A stretch of 12,579 bases of DNA from Actinomycetales bacterium (GTDB lineage: Bacteria > Actinomycetota > Actinomycetes > Mycobacteriales > Mycobacteriaceae): the NCBI GenBank assembly GCA_012841845.1, contig DUTZ01000175.1:1-12579 (forward strand), read 5' to 3'. Shown here piece by piece: positions 6,845 to 12,579 of this stretch (its first letter is position 1; each line of letters starts with the position of its first letter). The translations under genes and the position numbers were made by a program. The notes beneath the pieces were generated by a model. It ran no database searches. It had not been told where the DNA came from and saw only the letters and a program-made list of their open reading frames with translations.

Positions 6845-7853
6845 CCCGTACATCCCCGACGACGACCTGCCGGAGTACCAATCCCTGAAGTACGGCTATA
6901 CCGTTTTCATCCGATCGCACTCGCCCTCGGCGCTGCTGTGCACCGTCCTCACCCGGGCGAGATACCCGGAGTTCCTCACTGAACCCCCGGAACTGACGGT
7001 CCCGTTCCCTCCACTCGACCTGGAATGGTCCAGGTCGCCCGGTCGACTCCCCGTCGACGAGCGTGATCGCCGGAACCGGGCCCACATCCCGGGGTGGACC
7101 CTCGATCAGGCCTCGCTACCCGCCGACCTGTCGACCTTCCAGCGTGCGGCGCTGGATCTCACTGACGTCGTCTCAGAGGCCCGGGTCCGGCGGGAATCCG
7201 CCGCCCACCAGAAGGTGCTCCGGCCCATCATCGAATGGTCGTGGTGGTTGTACCGGAACGTCCCCGACGTCTTCTCCGTCCACGCGCACCCCCTGTTGAC
7301 CGCCACGCCTGGCAGTTCGGACTTCGACGGGGTCGAGGACGTCTTCTCCGCGCTCGCGAAGATCCGGCGTCGGCCCGGTACGCCCACCTACAGCGCACTC
7401 GCCCTCGGATGCTCGGTGGACAACCGTCGGCACAGGTCGGCGGCCGCGCGGGCGGTCGGTTCGATCGCCGAGTCCAACCTGCTCGATCCGCGTGAATTCG
7501 CCGAGGAGGTCGTGAGGCTGATCGGCGAGGACTTCGTCACCCTCGCCCGGGTCGTCGACGCGTTGTCGGAGGCGTCGACCGTGAGTGCTCTCGCCGGTTA
7601 CCGGGCGATGCAAGTACTCGAGGTGATTCTCGAGCACGCCGCCGATCTGACCCGGCCGGTGGACGTCGTCCGTGCACTCGCCCCCTTGGGCCGGCGATTC
7701 GGGGTGGCGCCCGCCGTTCCCGACTCGCTCCGCGCGCGGGCGCGCCCTCGTAGCGCACTGGGCGATGCGCTCAGGGAGCTGGACGTGAATCCGGCCGCCG
7801 AGACCGAGGAGGTCCGCCGCGCCGCCGAGCAGGCGTGCATGGTCGGAGCATGA
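6531..7853 (+). CDS. Orphan helical protein, C-terminal part (downstream of the frameshift)
   Basis: This is the continuation of the gene that begins at 5330, in the +1 frame. Protein-like sequence starts about 6513 (SLDDDTVPEVVRALLHG); GTG 6531 is the first plausible start if translated alone, but no Shine-Dalgarno sequence precedes it. It contains helical segments, an aromatic stretch (RPIIEWSWWLYRNVPDVFSVHAHP) and a C-terminal LAGYRAMQVLEVILEHAADL followed by TRPVDVVRALAPLGRRFGV, which resembles the C-terminal domain of DUF6493-type proteins. No enzyme motif was found. It ends at TGA 7851-7853, inside the right copy of the 12-bp direct repeat. Whether the split is a sequencing error, a true inactivation or recoding cannot be told here. 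Confidence 0.55.
   Translation: MPEVVRALLHGTGHGSDFPRLLAFLRAARPSADTPWIVDNLAEARRVLSRGAEWWVASNTPQYIAALLLSLSGEPQLMPLFCGYPRHITSGEADRNPSSLFPPSDPYIPDDDLPEYQSLKYGYTVFIRSHSPSALLCTVLTRARYPEFLTEPPELTVPFPPLDLEWSRSPGRLPVDERDRRNRAHIPGWTLDQASLPADLSTFQRAALDLTDVVSEARVRRESAAHQKVLRPIIEWSWWLYRNVPDVFSVHAHPLLTATPGSSDFDGVEDVFSALAKIRRRPGTPTYSALALGCSVDNRRHRSAAARAVGSIAESNLLDPREFAEEVVRLIGEDFVTLARVVDALSEASTVSALAGYRAMQVLEVILEHAADLTRPVDVVRALAPLGRRFGVAPAVPDSLRARARPRSALGDALRELDVNPAAETEEVRRAAEQACMVGA
7841..7852 (+). repeat. 12-bp direct repeat, right copy
   Basis: GGTCGGAGCATG, identical to 5321-5332. It covers the last codons of the orphan gene; the stop TGA begins at 7851 within the copy. Confidence 0.6.
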
Positions 7854-7861
7854 AGCGACAG

Positions 7862-7915
7862 GCCCCTGCCCTGCGGTGCCCAAGACGGTTCGCCTTGGGC
7901 GCCCCTGATCAGAGG
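7862..7915. repeat. Palindromic repeat element, copy 1
   Basis: Shares with copy 2 the opening G(C/T)CCCTG(C/A)CCTGCGGTGCCC and then a 21-base near-palindrome (7879-7899, CCCAAG ... CTTGGG), followed by a second small dyad (CCCCTGATCAGAGGG). It begins nine bases after the orphan gene stop and may double as its terminator. Confidence 0.65.
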
Positions 7916-7994
7916 GCTCTGCGTGGCACGACAGGAACGCCCGGAGCGCCGCCGTGGGCGCGGGTCGCGGGCTCCACCTTGATGGTCGTCGGGG

Positions 7995-8300
7995 TCATGA
8001 TCGGAAGGATGTTCCGTTCCAGCGGCTTCCTCGGGCACGAGGTCCCTGACCTGCGGTGCCCTGGACGGGCCGTGTAGGACACGCCTGGTCCTGGTGGGCG
8101 AACTGGTCGCACGGGAAGCCCAGCACCACGAGCCCGCGGTCGCCGAACCGCTCGTACAGGTCCTCCAGGCCCGCGAACTGGGGCGTCAACCCGCACTTGC
8201 TCGCCGTGTTGACCACAAGCACGACCTTTCCCGAGAAATCGGACAGGTCGAGGTCGTCGCCCGTGAGCGTGGTGGCGGTGAAGTCGTGGAGCGTCCTCAT
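7995..8300 (-). pseudogene. Glutathione peroxidase remnant
   Basis: The first 70 or so residues are a clear glutathione/thiol peroxidase: [14 protein letters not shown], then [19 protein letters not shown] (23-41, peroxidatic Cys36), [19 protein letters not shown] and CDQFAHQ (64-70) with the catalytic Gln70. Family members continue to about 155-165 residues, with a conserved Trp-Asn in KWNFTKFL and a C-terminal APTT motif. Here the frame passes straight into palindromic element copy 2 (8042-8098), and after about 22 unrelated residues reads RWNGTSFRS and stops at 7995. A short TPTTIKVEP in another frame may be the remains of the C-terminus, but this is weak. Start ATG 8300; ATG 8312 is an in-frame alternative. 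The peroxidase is unlikely to be active as written. Confidence 0.75.
8042..8098. repeat. Palindromic repeat element, copy 2, inside the peroxidase gene
   Basis: Aligns with copy 1 over GxCCCTGxCCTGCGGTGCCC and with copy 3 over GACGGGCCGT and ACGCCTGGTC. The 21-base palindromic core is at 8059-8079. It sits exactly where the peroxidase reading frame loses family similarity. Confidence 0.65.
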
Positions 8301-8308
8301 GGCGCCAT

Positions 8309-8365
8309 CCTGCATGTCCCAAGACGGGCCGTCTAGGGAACGCCTGGTCAGGGCCCTGGTGTGGG
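8309..8365. repeat. Palindromic repeat element, copy 3, upstream of the peroxidase remnant
   Basis: CCTGCATGTCCCAAGACGGG followed by CCGTCTAGGGAACGCCTGGTCAGGG. The core 8318-8338 pairs AGACGG with CCGTCT and CCC with GGG, with one A-A mismatch. It fills most of the 71-base gap between the iclR stop (8372) and the peroxidase start (8300). Confidence 0.65.
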
Positions 8366-8371
8366 GTCCGG

Positions 8372-9157
8372 CTACGACGAGCCCATCGCCCGGCTCGCCG
8401 CCGCCGCGACCCGCATGACGAGGGGTTCGAGGCGCCGGAGCGCGGACTCGTCGGGGGCGGAGGCGGAGAGGGCCGCGACGGCGCGGCGCTCGGGGTGGGC
8501 GCGCTCCGGATGGGCACGGTCGGACTCGGGGGCCTCGCCCTCGAAGACCGGTGCCGCCACGCAGTACAGGCCCGGGGTGAGCTCGGCGTGATCCAGCGAG
8601 CGCCGCCGACGCCGGATCCCGGCCAGCTCCACCGCCAGCTGATCCGCCGAGGTGATGGTGGTGTCCGTCCACGCCACGAACGGTCCCTCGGCCACCCGGT
8701 GCGCGGCCTCGTCGTCGTAGGCCAACATCGCCTTTCCCACCCCCGTGCAGTACGCCGGCAGGCCGCCCCCGATGCGCGACGGCGAGGGGATCGGCCGCGG
8801 GCCGTGGAGCTTGTTGAGGTAGACCACCTGGTCGCCGTGCAGTGTGGCCAGGTGAACGGTGGCGCGGGTGGCCTCGAAGAGGTGGGCGAGGAACGGCGTG
8901 AGGACGGTGCGGATGCGCTCGAACTCCGGCGAGGCGGGGATGGGGTCGAGGTCCTGGACGATCGGCCCGAGCCGGTAGAGGGGGCCGACCCTGGTGACGG
9001 CGCGGTTGCGCTCGAGCGCGCCGAGCAGGCGGAGCGTCGTGGACTTGGGCAGGCCGGTCTCGCGCGCGAGCTCGCTCAGGGTGAGTCCGCTGCCGGCGGC
9101 GGTGGCGCGCAGGACGGCGAAGGCGCGGTCGATCGGGGAGGGGGCGTCCTCGGGCAT
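8372..9157 (-). CDS. IclR-family transcriptional regulator
   Basis: A 261-residue protein with the two IclR domains. The N-terminal winged helix-turn-helix runs from about 8 to 68, with [26 protein letters not shown] as the helix-turn-helix. The effector domain runs from about 78 to 258, including the typical [18 protein letters not shown] and [14 protein letters not shown] segments. IclR proteins sense small carboxylates or aromatics and repress or activate neighbouring catabolic operons. An in-frame tandem [10 protein letters not shown] lies in the effector domain (214-223), probably in a loop. Start ATG 9157; GTG 9160 directly before it is equally possible. It is divergent from hsaG across 268 bp that contain four symmetrical boxes, so it probably controls itself and hsaGF. 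That target is inferred; M. tuberculosis has no IclR gene at this place. Confidence 0.9.
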   Translation of the reverse strand: MPEDAPSPIDRAFAVLRATAAGSGLTLSELARETGLPKSTTLRLLGALERNRAVTRVGPLYRLGPIVQDLDPIPASPEFERIRTVLTPFLAHLFEATRATVHLATLHGDQVVYLNKLHGPRPIPSPSRIGGGLPAYCTGVGKAMLAYDDEAAHRVAEGPFVAWTDTTITSADQLAVELAGIRRRRRSLDHAELTPGLYCVAAPVFEGEAPESDRAHPERAHPERRAVAALSASAPDESALRRLEPLVMRVAAAASRAMGSS

Positions 9158-9201
9158 CACGCGTCTGCCCCCGTCGTCGCCAGTCCCGCGCAGTCCCCCG
9201 A

Positions 9202-9302
9202 GTTGCGCATCCGTTTCGTCAGCGACTCCGCCGGTTGCGCATCCCTTCGGGTGCGATTCGGATGCATAACCCCGGGGCCTCGCGACGGAGAGGATGCGCA
9301 AC
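9202..9302. promoter_or_regulatory. Four-box symmetrical operator array between iclR and hsaG
   Basis: The 11-base box GTTGCGCATCC occurs at 9202-9212 and 9234-9244. Its reverse complement occurs at 9260-9270 (GGATGCATAAC, two changes) and 9292-9302 (GGATGCGCAAC, exact). The two direct boxes are 32 bp apart and so are the two inverted ones. Boxes 1/4 and 2/3 mirror each other exactly about position 9252. The position, 45 bases upstream of iclR and about 87 bases before the hsaG -35, suits a multimeric IclR regulator; members of this family often bind three or more half-sites. Spacers between boxes are not conserved, which argues for protein binding rather than a sequence duplication. Confidence 0.7.
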
Positions 9303-9388
9303 CCAGGAGGGTGGGGTGTCCGGTCGGGGCTGGGCGGGAGCGCATGGGGCCAGGGTACGCCCGGTGTTCCACTGAACGGCACACTCGG

Positions 9389-9418
9389 TTGAGCCGCGCC
9401 CGCGGCGCGGGGGAGACT
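9389..9418 (+). promoter_or_regulatory. Predicted hsaG promoter
   Basis: TTGAGC (9389-9394) as -35 and GAGACT (9413-9418) as -10, 18-base spacer, then seven bases to the ATG at 9426. The spacer contains the dyad CCGCGCC-CGC-GGCGCGG (9394-9410). A small palindrome GTTC-CACT-GAAC lies just upstream at 9366-9377. The GGGGGAG at 9409-9415 could also serve as a distant ribosome site. Confidence 0.45.
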
Positions 9419-9425
9419 CCGGGGC

Positions 9426-10343
9426 ATGACGGAGAAGACGAAGCTCACCGCCGCGATCGTGGGGTCCGGCAACATCGGCACCGACCTCATGTACAAGCTC
9501 GAGCGCAGCGAGTACATCGAGCCGAAGTGGATGATCGGCATCGACGCCGAGTCCGAGGGCATGAAGCGCGCGGCCGACCACGGGCTCATCTGCATGGCCG
9601 GCGGCGCCGACGAGCTGCTCGCCTCGATCGAGGCCGGCGGCGAGAAGCCCGACCTGCTCTTCGAGGCCACCAGCGCCTACGTCCACAAGGAGTACGCGCC
9701 CAAGTACGAGGCCGCCGGCATCGTCGCGATCGACCTCACCCCGGCCGCCGTCGGCCCCATGGTGATCCCGCCGGCCAACCTGCGCGAGCACCTCGACGCC
9801 CCCAACACCAACATGGTCACCTGCGGCGGCCAGGCCACCATCCCGATGGTCCACGCCGTCTCCGAGGTCGTGCCGGTGGACTACGCCGAGATCGTCGCGT
9901 CCGTGTCGAGCGAGTCCGCCGGCCCGGGCACCCGCGCCAACATCGACGAGTTCACGCAGACCACCAAGGACGCCATCGAGAAGGTCGGCGGCGCCAAGCG
10001 CGGCAAGGCGATCATCATCCTCAACCCGGCCGAGCCGCCGATGATCATGCGCGACACGATCTTCTGCTCGATCCCCGAGGATGCCGACCACGACCTCATC
10101 ACCACCGCGATCCGCAAGCGGGAGAAGGAGATCCAGGAGTACGTGCCGGGCTACCGCCTGCTCCAGGAGCCGCAGTTCGACCCGCCCACCGAGATCACCG
10201 GCGGCATGGCCCGCGTCGCGATCTTCGCCGAGGTCGAGGGCGCCGGCGACTTCCTGCCCGAGTACGCGGGCAACCTCGACATCATGACCGCCGCCGCCGC
10301 CAAGGTGGGCGAAGAGATCGCCAAGAGCAAGCTCGGCGTCTGA
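9426..10343 (+). CDS. hsaG: Acylating acetaldehyde/propanal dehydrogenase
   Basis: A 305-residue member of the BphJ/DmpF/MhpF/HsaG family. It oxidises the aldehyde channelled from the partner aldolase (propanal in the cholesterol pathway, acetaldehyde in aromatic pathways) to the acyl-CoA with NAD. The NAD-binding motif GSGNIG is at 13-18 and MIGID (36-40) closes the Rossmann strand. Catalytic Cys133 lies in [16 protein letters not shown], matching Cys131/132 of BphJ/DmpF. Asn-rich and glycine-rich C-terminal blocks ([35 protein letters not shown]) are as in the family. Third codon positions are almost all C or G, more extreme than in the orphan gene, consistent with high expression. It is followed by hsaF after 20 bases. 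The HsaG name rests on the steroid context; the family alone would also allow a phenol or biphenyl pathway enzyme. Confidence 0.94.
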   Translation: MTEKTKLTAAIVGSGNIGTDLMYKLERSEYIEPKWMIGIDAESEGMKRAADHGLICMAGGADELLASIEAGGEKPDLLFEATSAYVHKEYAPKYEAAGIVAIDLTPAAVGPMVIPPANLREHLDAPNTNMVTCGGQATIPMVHAVSEVVPVDYAEIVASVSSESAGPGTRANIDEFTQTTKDAIEKVGGAKRGKAIIILNPAEPPMIMRDTIFCSIPEDADHDLITTAIRKREKEIQEYVPGYRLLQEPQFDPPTEITGGMARVAIFAEVEGAGDFLPEYAGNLDIMTAAAAKVGEEIAKSKLGV

Positions 10344-10350
10344 GACGGAC

Positions 10351-10356
10351 AGGAGA
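10351..10356 (+). promoter_or_regulatory. Ribosome binding site of hsaF
   Basis: AGGAGA seven bases before the ATG at 10364, a strong Shine-Dalgarno sequence within the 20-base hsaG-hsaF gap. It fixes the hsaF start and contrasts with the leaderless-looking first genes of the transcripts. Confidence 0.8.
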
Positions 10357-10363
10357 ACCGATC

Positions 10364-11425
10364 ATGGACAAGAACAACCCGCTCAACGCGAACGCCCGCG
10401 CCTACTCGGACGAGCTCGACATCCGCATCACCGACTCCTCGCTGCGCGACGGCTCGCACCACAAGCGCCACCAGTTCTCGGTGGAGGACGTGCGCGACGT
10501 GGTCACCGCCCTCGACGGCGCCGGCGTGCCCGTCATCGAGGTGACCCACGGCGACGGCCTCGGCGGCGCCTCCTTCAACTACGGCTTCGCCAAGTCCTAC
10601 GACCAGGAGCTCATCAAGGTCGCGGCCGAGACCGCGAAGCAGGCCAAGATCGCCTTCCTCACCCTGCCCGGCCTGGGCATCAAGGACGACATCCTGGCCG
10701 CGCGCGACAACGGCGGCTCGATCTGCCGCGTCGCCACCCACTGCACCGAGGCCGACGTCTCGATCCAGCACTTCGGCTACGCCCGCGACCTGGGCCTGGA
10801 GACCGTCGGCTTCCTCATGATGAGCCACACCCAGCCGCCCGAGGTGCTGGCCAAGCAGGCCCGCATCATGGCCGACGCCGGCTGCCAGTGCGTCTACATC
10901 GTGGACTCCGCCGGCGCCCTGGTCATGGACCAGGTCTCCGACCGCGTCGCCGCCCTGGTGGACGAGCTCGGCGACGACGCCCAGGTGGGCTTTCACGGCC
11001 ACGAGAACCTCGACGTGGGCGTGGGCAACTCGATCATGGCCATCCGCGCGGGCGCCCAGCAGATCGACGGCTCCACCCGCCGCTTCGGCGCCGGCGCCGG
11101 CAACACGCCCGTCGAGGCGCTCGTCGGCGTGTGCGACAAGCTCGACATCCGTACCGGCATCGACTTCTTCAAGATCGCCGACGCCGCCGAGGACGTCATC
11201 CGCCCGCTCATGCCCAGCGAGTGCGTCGTGGACCGCGACGCCATGATGCTCGGCTACGCCGGCTGCTACTCGTCGTTCCTCAAGCACGCCGAGGGCCACG
11301 CCAGGCGCTACGAGGTCCCCACCGCCGAGATCCTCCTCCGCGCCGGCCGGCGCGGCCTCGTGGGCGGCCAGGAGGACCAGCTCATCGACATCGCGCTGGA
11401 GATCCAGAAGGAGCGCGTGCGCTGA
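10364..11425 (+). CDS. hsaF: 4-hydroxy-2-oxovalerate (4-hydroxy-2-oxohexanoate) aldolase
   Basis: A 353-residue metal-dependent class II pyruvate aldolase (BphI/DmpG/MhpE/HsaF). It splits 4-hydroxy-2-oxohexanoate into pyruvate and propanal and passes the aldehyde through a tunnel to HsaG. The TIM-barrel catalytic motif [17 protein letters not shown] (22-38) holds Arg28, Asp29 and His32. The metal histidines His211 and His213 are in [11 protein letters not shown], equivalent to Arg16, Asp17, His20, His200 and His202 of BphI. The C-terminal communication domain (about 285-350) that contacts the dehydrogenase is present. The N-terminal extension of about 12 residues relative to BphI is normal in actinobacterial homologues as far as I recall. 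It forms an operon with hsaG. A short hairpin follows at 11430-11448. Confidence 0.95.
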   Translation: MDKNNPLNANARAYSDELDIRITDSSLRDGSHHKRHQFSVEDVRDVVTALDGAGVPVIEVTHGDGLGGASFNYGFAKSYDQELIKVAAETAKQAKIAFLTLPGLGIKDDILAARDNGGSICRVATHCTEADVSIQHFGYARDLGLETVGFLMMSHTQPPEVLAKQARIMADAGCQCVYIVDSAGALVMDQVSDRVAALVDELGDDAQVGFHGHENLDVGVGNSIMAIRAGAQQIDGSTRRFGAGAGNTPVEALVGVCDKLDIRTGIDFFKIADAAEDVIRPLMPSECVVDRDAMMLGYAGCYSSFLKHAEGHARRYEVPTAEILLRAGRRGLVGGQEDQLIDIALEIQKERVR

Positions 11426-11429
11426 CGCG

Positions 11430-11448
11430 CCGGTGTGGCGCACACCGG
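11430..11448. terminator. Short hairpin after hsaF
   Basis: CCGGTGTG-GCG-CACACCGG, a perfect 8-bp stem with a three-base loop starting five bases after the hsaF stop. There is no T-tract, so it may be a weak terminator, an mRNA 3' stabiliser, or an operator-like dyad for the next gene. Confidence 0.5.
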
Positions 11449-11467
11449 TCGTGAGACAGTGGGGGCG

Positions 11468-12579
11468 ATGAGTACCCCCCGCGATCTCCTGGCCCACGTC
11501 GTCGAGCGCGACCTGTGCATCGGCTGCGGCGCGTGCGCGGCGCTCCCGGACTCGGCCCTGCGCGTCGCGATGGGGGAGGACGGCCGCTACCGGGCCGAGC
11601 TCCGGGACGGTGCGGACCCGGACGCCGAGGGCGCCTACACCGAGGTGTGCCCGTTCGCGGAGGGGCACGACGAGGACGAGCTCGCGCGGGTCTTCCTCGA
11701 CGCCCCCGGCGCGGCCCACGACGACCGGATCGGCACCCACCTCACGGTGGGCGCCGGCCACGTCCCCGACGGCGGCTTCCGCGAGGCGGGCTCCTCGGGA
11801 GGCATGACGAGCTGGTTCCTGCACCGGCTGCTCGAGGAGGACGCGGTCGACGCGGTCCTGCACGTCAAACCGGGCGCGGGGGCGGGGGCGCCGCTGTTCG
11901 CGTTCGGGGTGTCCGGCACCGCGGACGAGCTGCGGGCCGGCGCCAAGTCGCGGTACTACCCGGTGGAGATGAGCGGCGTGCTCCGCCACGTCCGGGAGCA
12001 CCCCGGCCGGTACGCGGTCGTGGGCGTGCCGTGCTTCCTCAAGGCCGTGCGGCTGGCGCAGCGGCAGGACCCGGTGCTGGCCGAGCGGATCCGGTTCTGC
12101 GTGGGGCTGGTGTGCGGCCACCTCAAGTCGAGCCGGTTCGCCGAGGCGTTGGCGTGGGAGCAGGGGGTGCCGCCCGCGGAGCTGGCGGGCATCGACTTCC
12201 GCGTCAAGTCCGACGAACGCTCCGACCGCTACAGCGTGTCGGTGACCGGCGCCGACGGCACCACCCGGACCGCGCCGACCTCGGAGCTGTCGGTGACCGA
12301 CTGGGGGATGGGCTTCTTCAAGTACCCGGCGTGCGAGTTCTGCGACGACGTGCTGGCCGAGACCTCCGACATCACCTTCGGCGACGCCTGGCTGCCGGAG
12401 TTCACCGGCGACCCGATGGGGGACAACATCGTGATCGCGCGGTCGGCGGCGGCCCGCGACGTGCTCGAGCGCAACCGGCGGCAGCTGCGGCTCACCGACA
12501 TCTCGGCCGAGCGCGCCGCCCGGTCGCAGGACGCCGGGCTCCGCCACCGCCGCGAGGGCCTGGCCTACCGGCTCGCCCG
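11468..12579 (+). CDS. Coenzyme F420 hydrogenase/dehydrogenase beta-subunit (FrhB)-like iron-sulfur flavoprotein, 3' end missing
   Basis: 370 residues are visible and the frame is still open at the window edge. A ferredoxin-like CIGCGAC (Cys17, Cys20, Cys23) and Cys61 in EVCPF can hold one [4Fe-4S] cluster. EAGSSGGMTSWFLHRLLEE (107-125) begins the FrhB N-terminal domain, AGAKSRYYPVEM (158-169), YAVVGVPCFLKAVR (182-195), VCGHLKS and YPACEFCDD (Cys289, Cys292) continue it, and FGDAWLPEF (304-312) is the typical C-terminal signature. Family members bind FAD and reduce or oxidise F420, or act as ferredoxin-linked oxidoreductases; the substrate here is unknown. ATG 11468 was chosen because it leads directly into the cluster motif; GACAGT ends seven bases upstream, as a weak leaderless -10. 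A link with steroid catabolism is not evident. Confidence 0.8.
   Translation, partial: MSTPRDLLAHVVERDLCIGCGACAALPDSALRVAMGEDGRYRAELRDGADPDAEGAYTEVCPFAEGHDEDELARVFLDAPGAAHDDRIGTHLTVGAGHVPDGGFREAGSSGGMTSWFLHRLLEEDAVDAVLHVKPGAGAGAPLFAFGVSGTADELRAGAKSRYYPVEMSGVLRHVREHPGRYAVVGVPCFLKAVRLAQRQDPVLAERIRFCVGLVCGHLKSSRFAEALAWEQGVPPAELAGIDFRVKSDERSDRYSVSVTGADGTTRTAPTSELSVTDWGMGFFKYPACEFCDDVLAETSDITFGDAWLPEFTGDPMGDNIVIARSAAARDVLERNRRQLRLTDISAERAARSQDAGLRHRREGLAYRLA

Noticed and set aside
5321..7852. A transposon bounded by the 12-bp direct repeats
   Set aside because: No terminal inverted repeats and no transposase or recombinase motif are visible in the interval, so I report only the repeat.
9158..9670. 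An N-terminal extension of the IclR protein
   Set aside because: It crosses the symmetrical boxes and is antisense to hsaG; the helix-turn-helix begins normally after ATG 9157.
8495..10363. A long upstream extension of hsaF in the same frame
   Set aside because: It lies antisense to iclR and out of frame with hsaG; hsaF has a strong ribosome site before ATG 10364.
10151..12547. A 798-codon open frame on the minus strand opposite hsaF and the FrhB-like gene
   Set aside because: It is a high-GC shadow: its translation is dominated by Arg, Gly, Ala, Val and His low-complexity runs, whereas the plus strand carries clear protein families.
1..12579. tRNA, rRNA or riboswitch genes
   Set aside because: I saw no tRNA-like cloverleaf ending, rRNA signature or known riboswitch core in either strand by reading.

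Overview
The window is high-GC DNA with strongly G/C-ending codons. It comes from a steroid-degrading actinobacterium, most likely of the order Mycobacteriales (Rhodococcus/Gordonia/Dietzia/Mycobacterium relatives); genus is not decided here. The main evidence is a near-complete equivalent of the M. tuberculosis Rv3534c-Rv3538 block of the cholesterol regulon: 3-ketosteroid-delta1-dehydrogenase (kstD), its MaoC-type hydratase neighbour, and the three last enzymes of ring A/B catabolism (hsaE, hsaG, hsaF). A perfect KstR-type operator lies between the divergent kstD and hsaE.

Layout. 1-210 (-): 5' end of an acyl-CoA synthetase, divergent from an SDR oxidoreductase (311-1093, +), with an imperfect KstR-like site between them. 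1145-1618 (+): small four-helix membrane protein ending in a strong hairpin. 1732-1826: 21-bp tandem repeat running into a perfect 20-bp inverted repeat, between convergent genes. 1865-4475 (-): maoC-like hydratase and kstD, one base apart. 4536-5321 (+): hsaE. 5330-7853 (+): a large orphan helical protein split by a single-base frameshift near 6511 and bounded by an exact 12-bp direct repeat. 7862-8365: three copies of a roughly 50-bp palindromic element around a broken glutathione peroxidase gene (-). 8372-9157 (-): IclR-family regulator. 9202-9302: four 11-bp boxes in exact dyad symmetry. 9426-11425 (+): hsaG and hsaF. 11468-12579 (+, runs off the window): FrhB-like iron-sulfur flavoprotein.

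How they work together. KstD desaturates ring A of the steroid nucleus. The MaoC hydratase and the acyl-CoA synthetase probably serve CoA-dependent side-chain or ring degradation. HsaE, HsaF and HsaG turn 2-hydroxyhexa-2,4-dienoate into pyruvate and propionyl-CoA. In M. tuberculosis hsaE-hsaG-hsaF are contiguous. Here hsaE is parted from hsaGF by about 4.1 kb of accessory DNA, and hsaGF has its own promoter next to an IclR gene and a symmetrical operator array. A shift from KstR-only to additional IclR control of the lower pathway is an inference.

Several starts fit a leaderless layout, with a -10-like hexamer exactly seven bases before the start codon.
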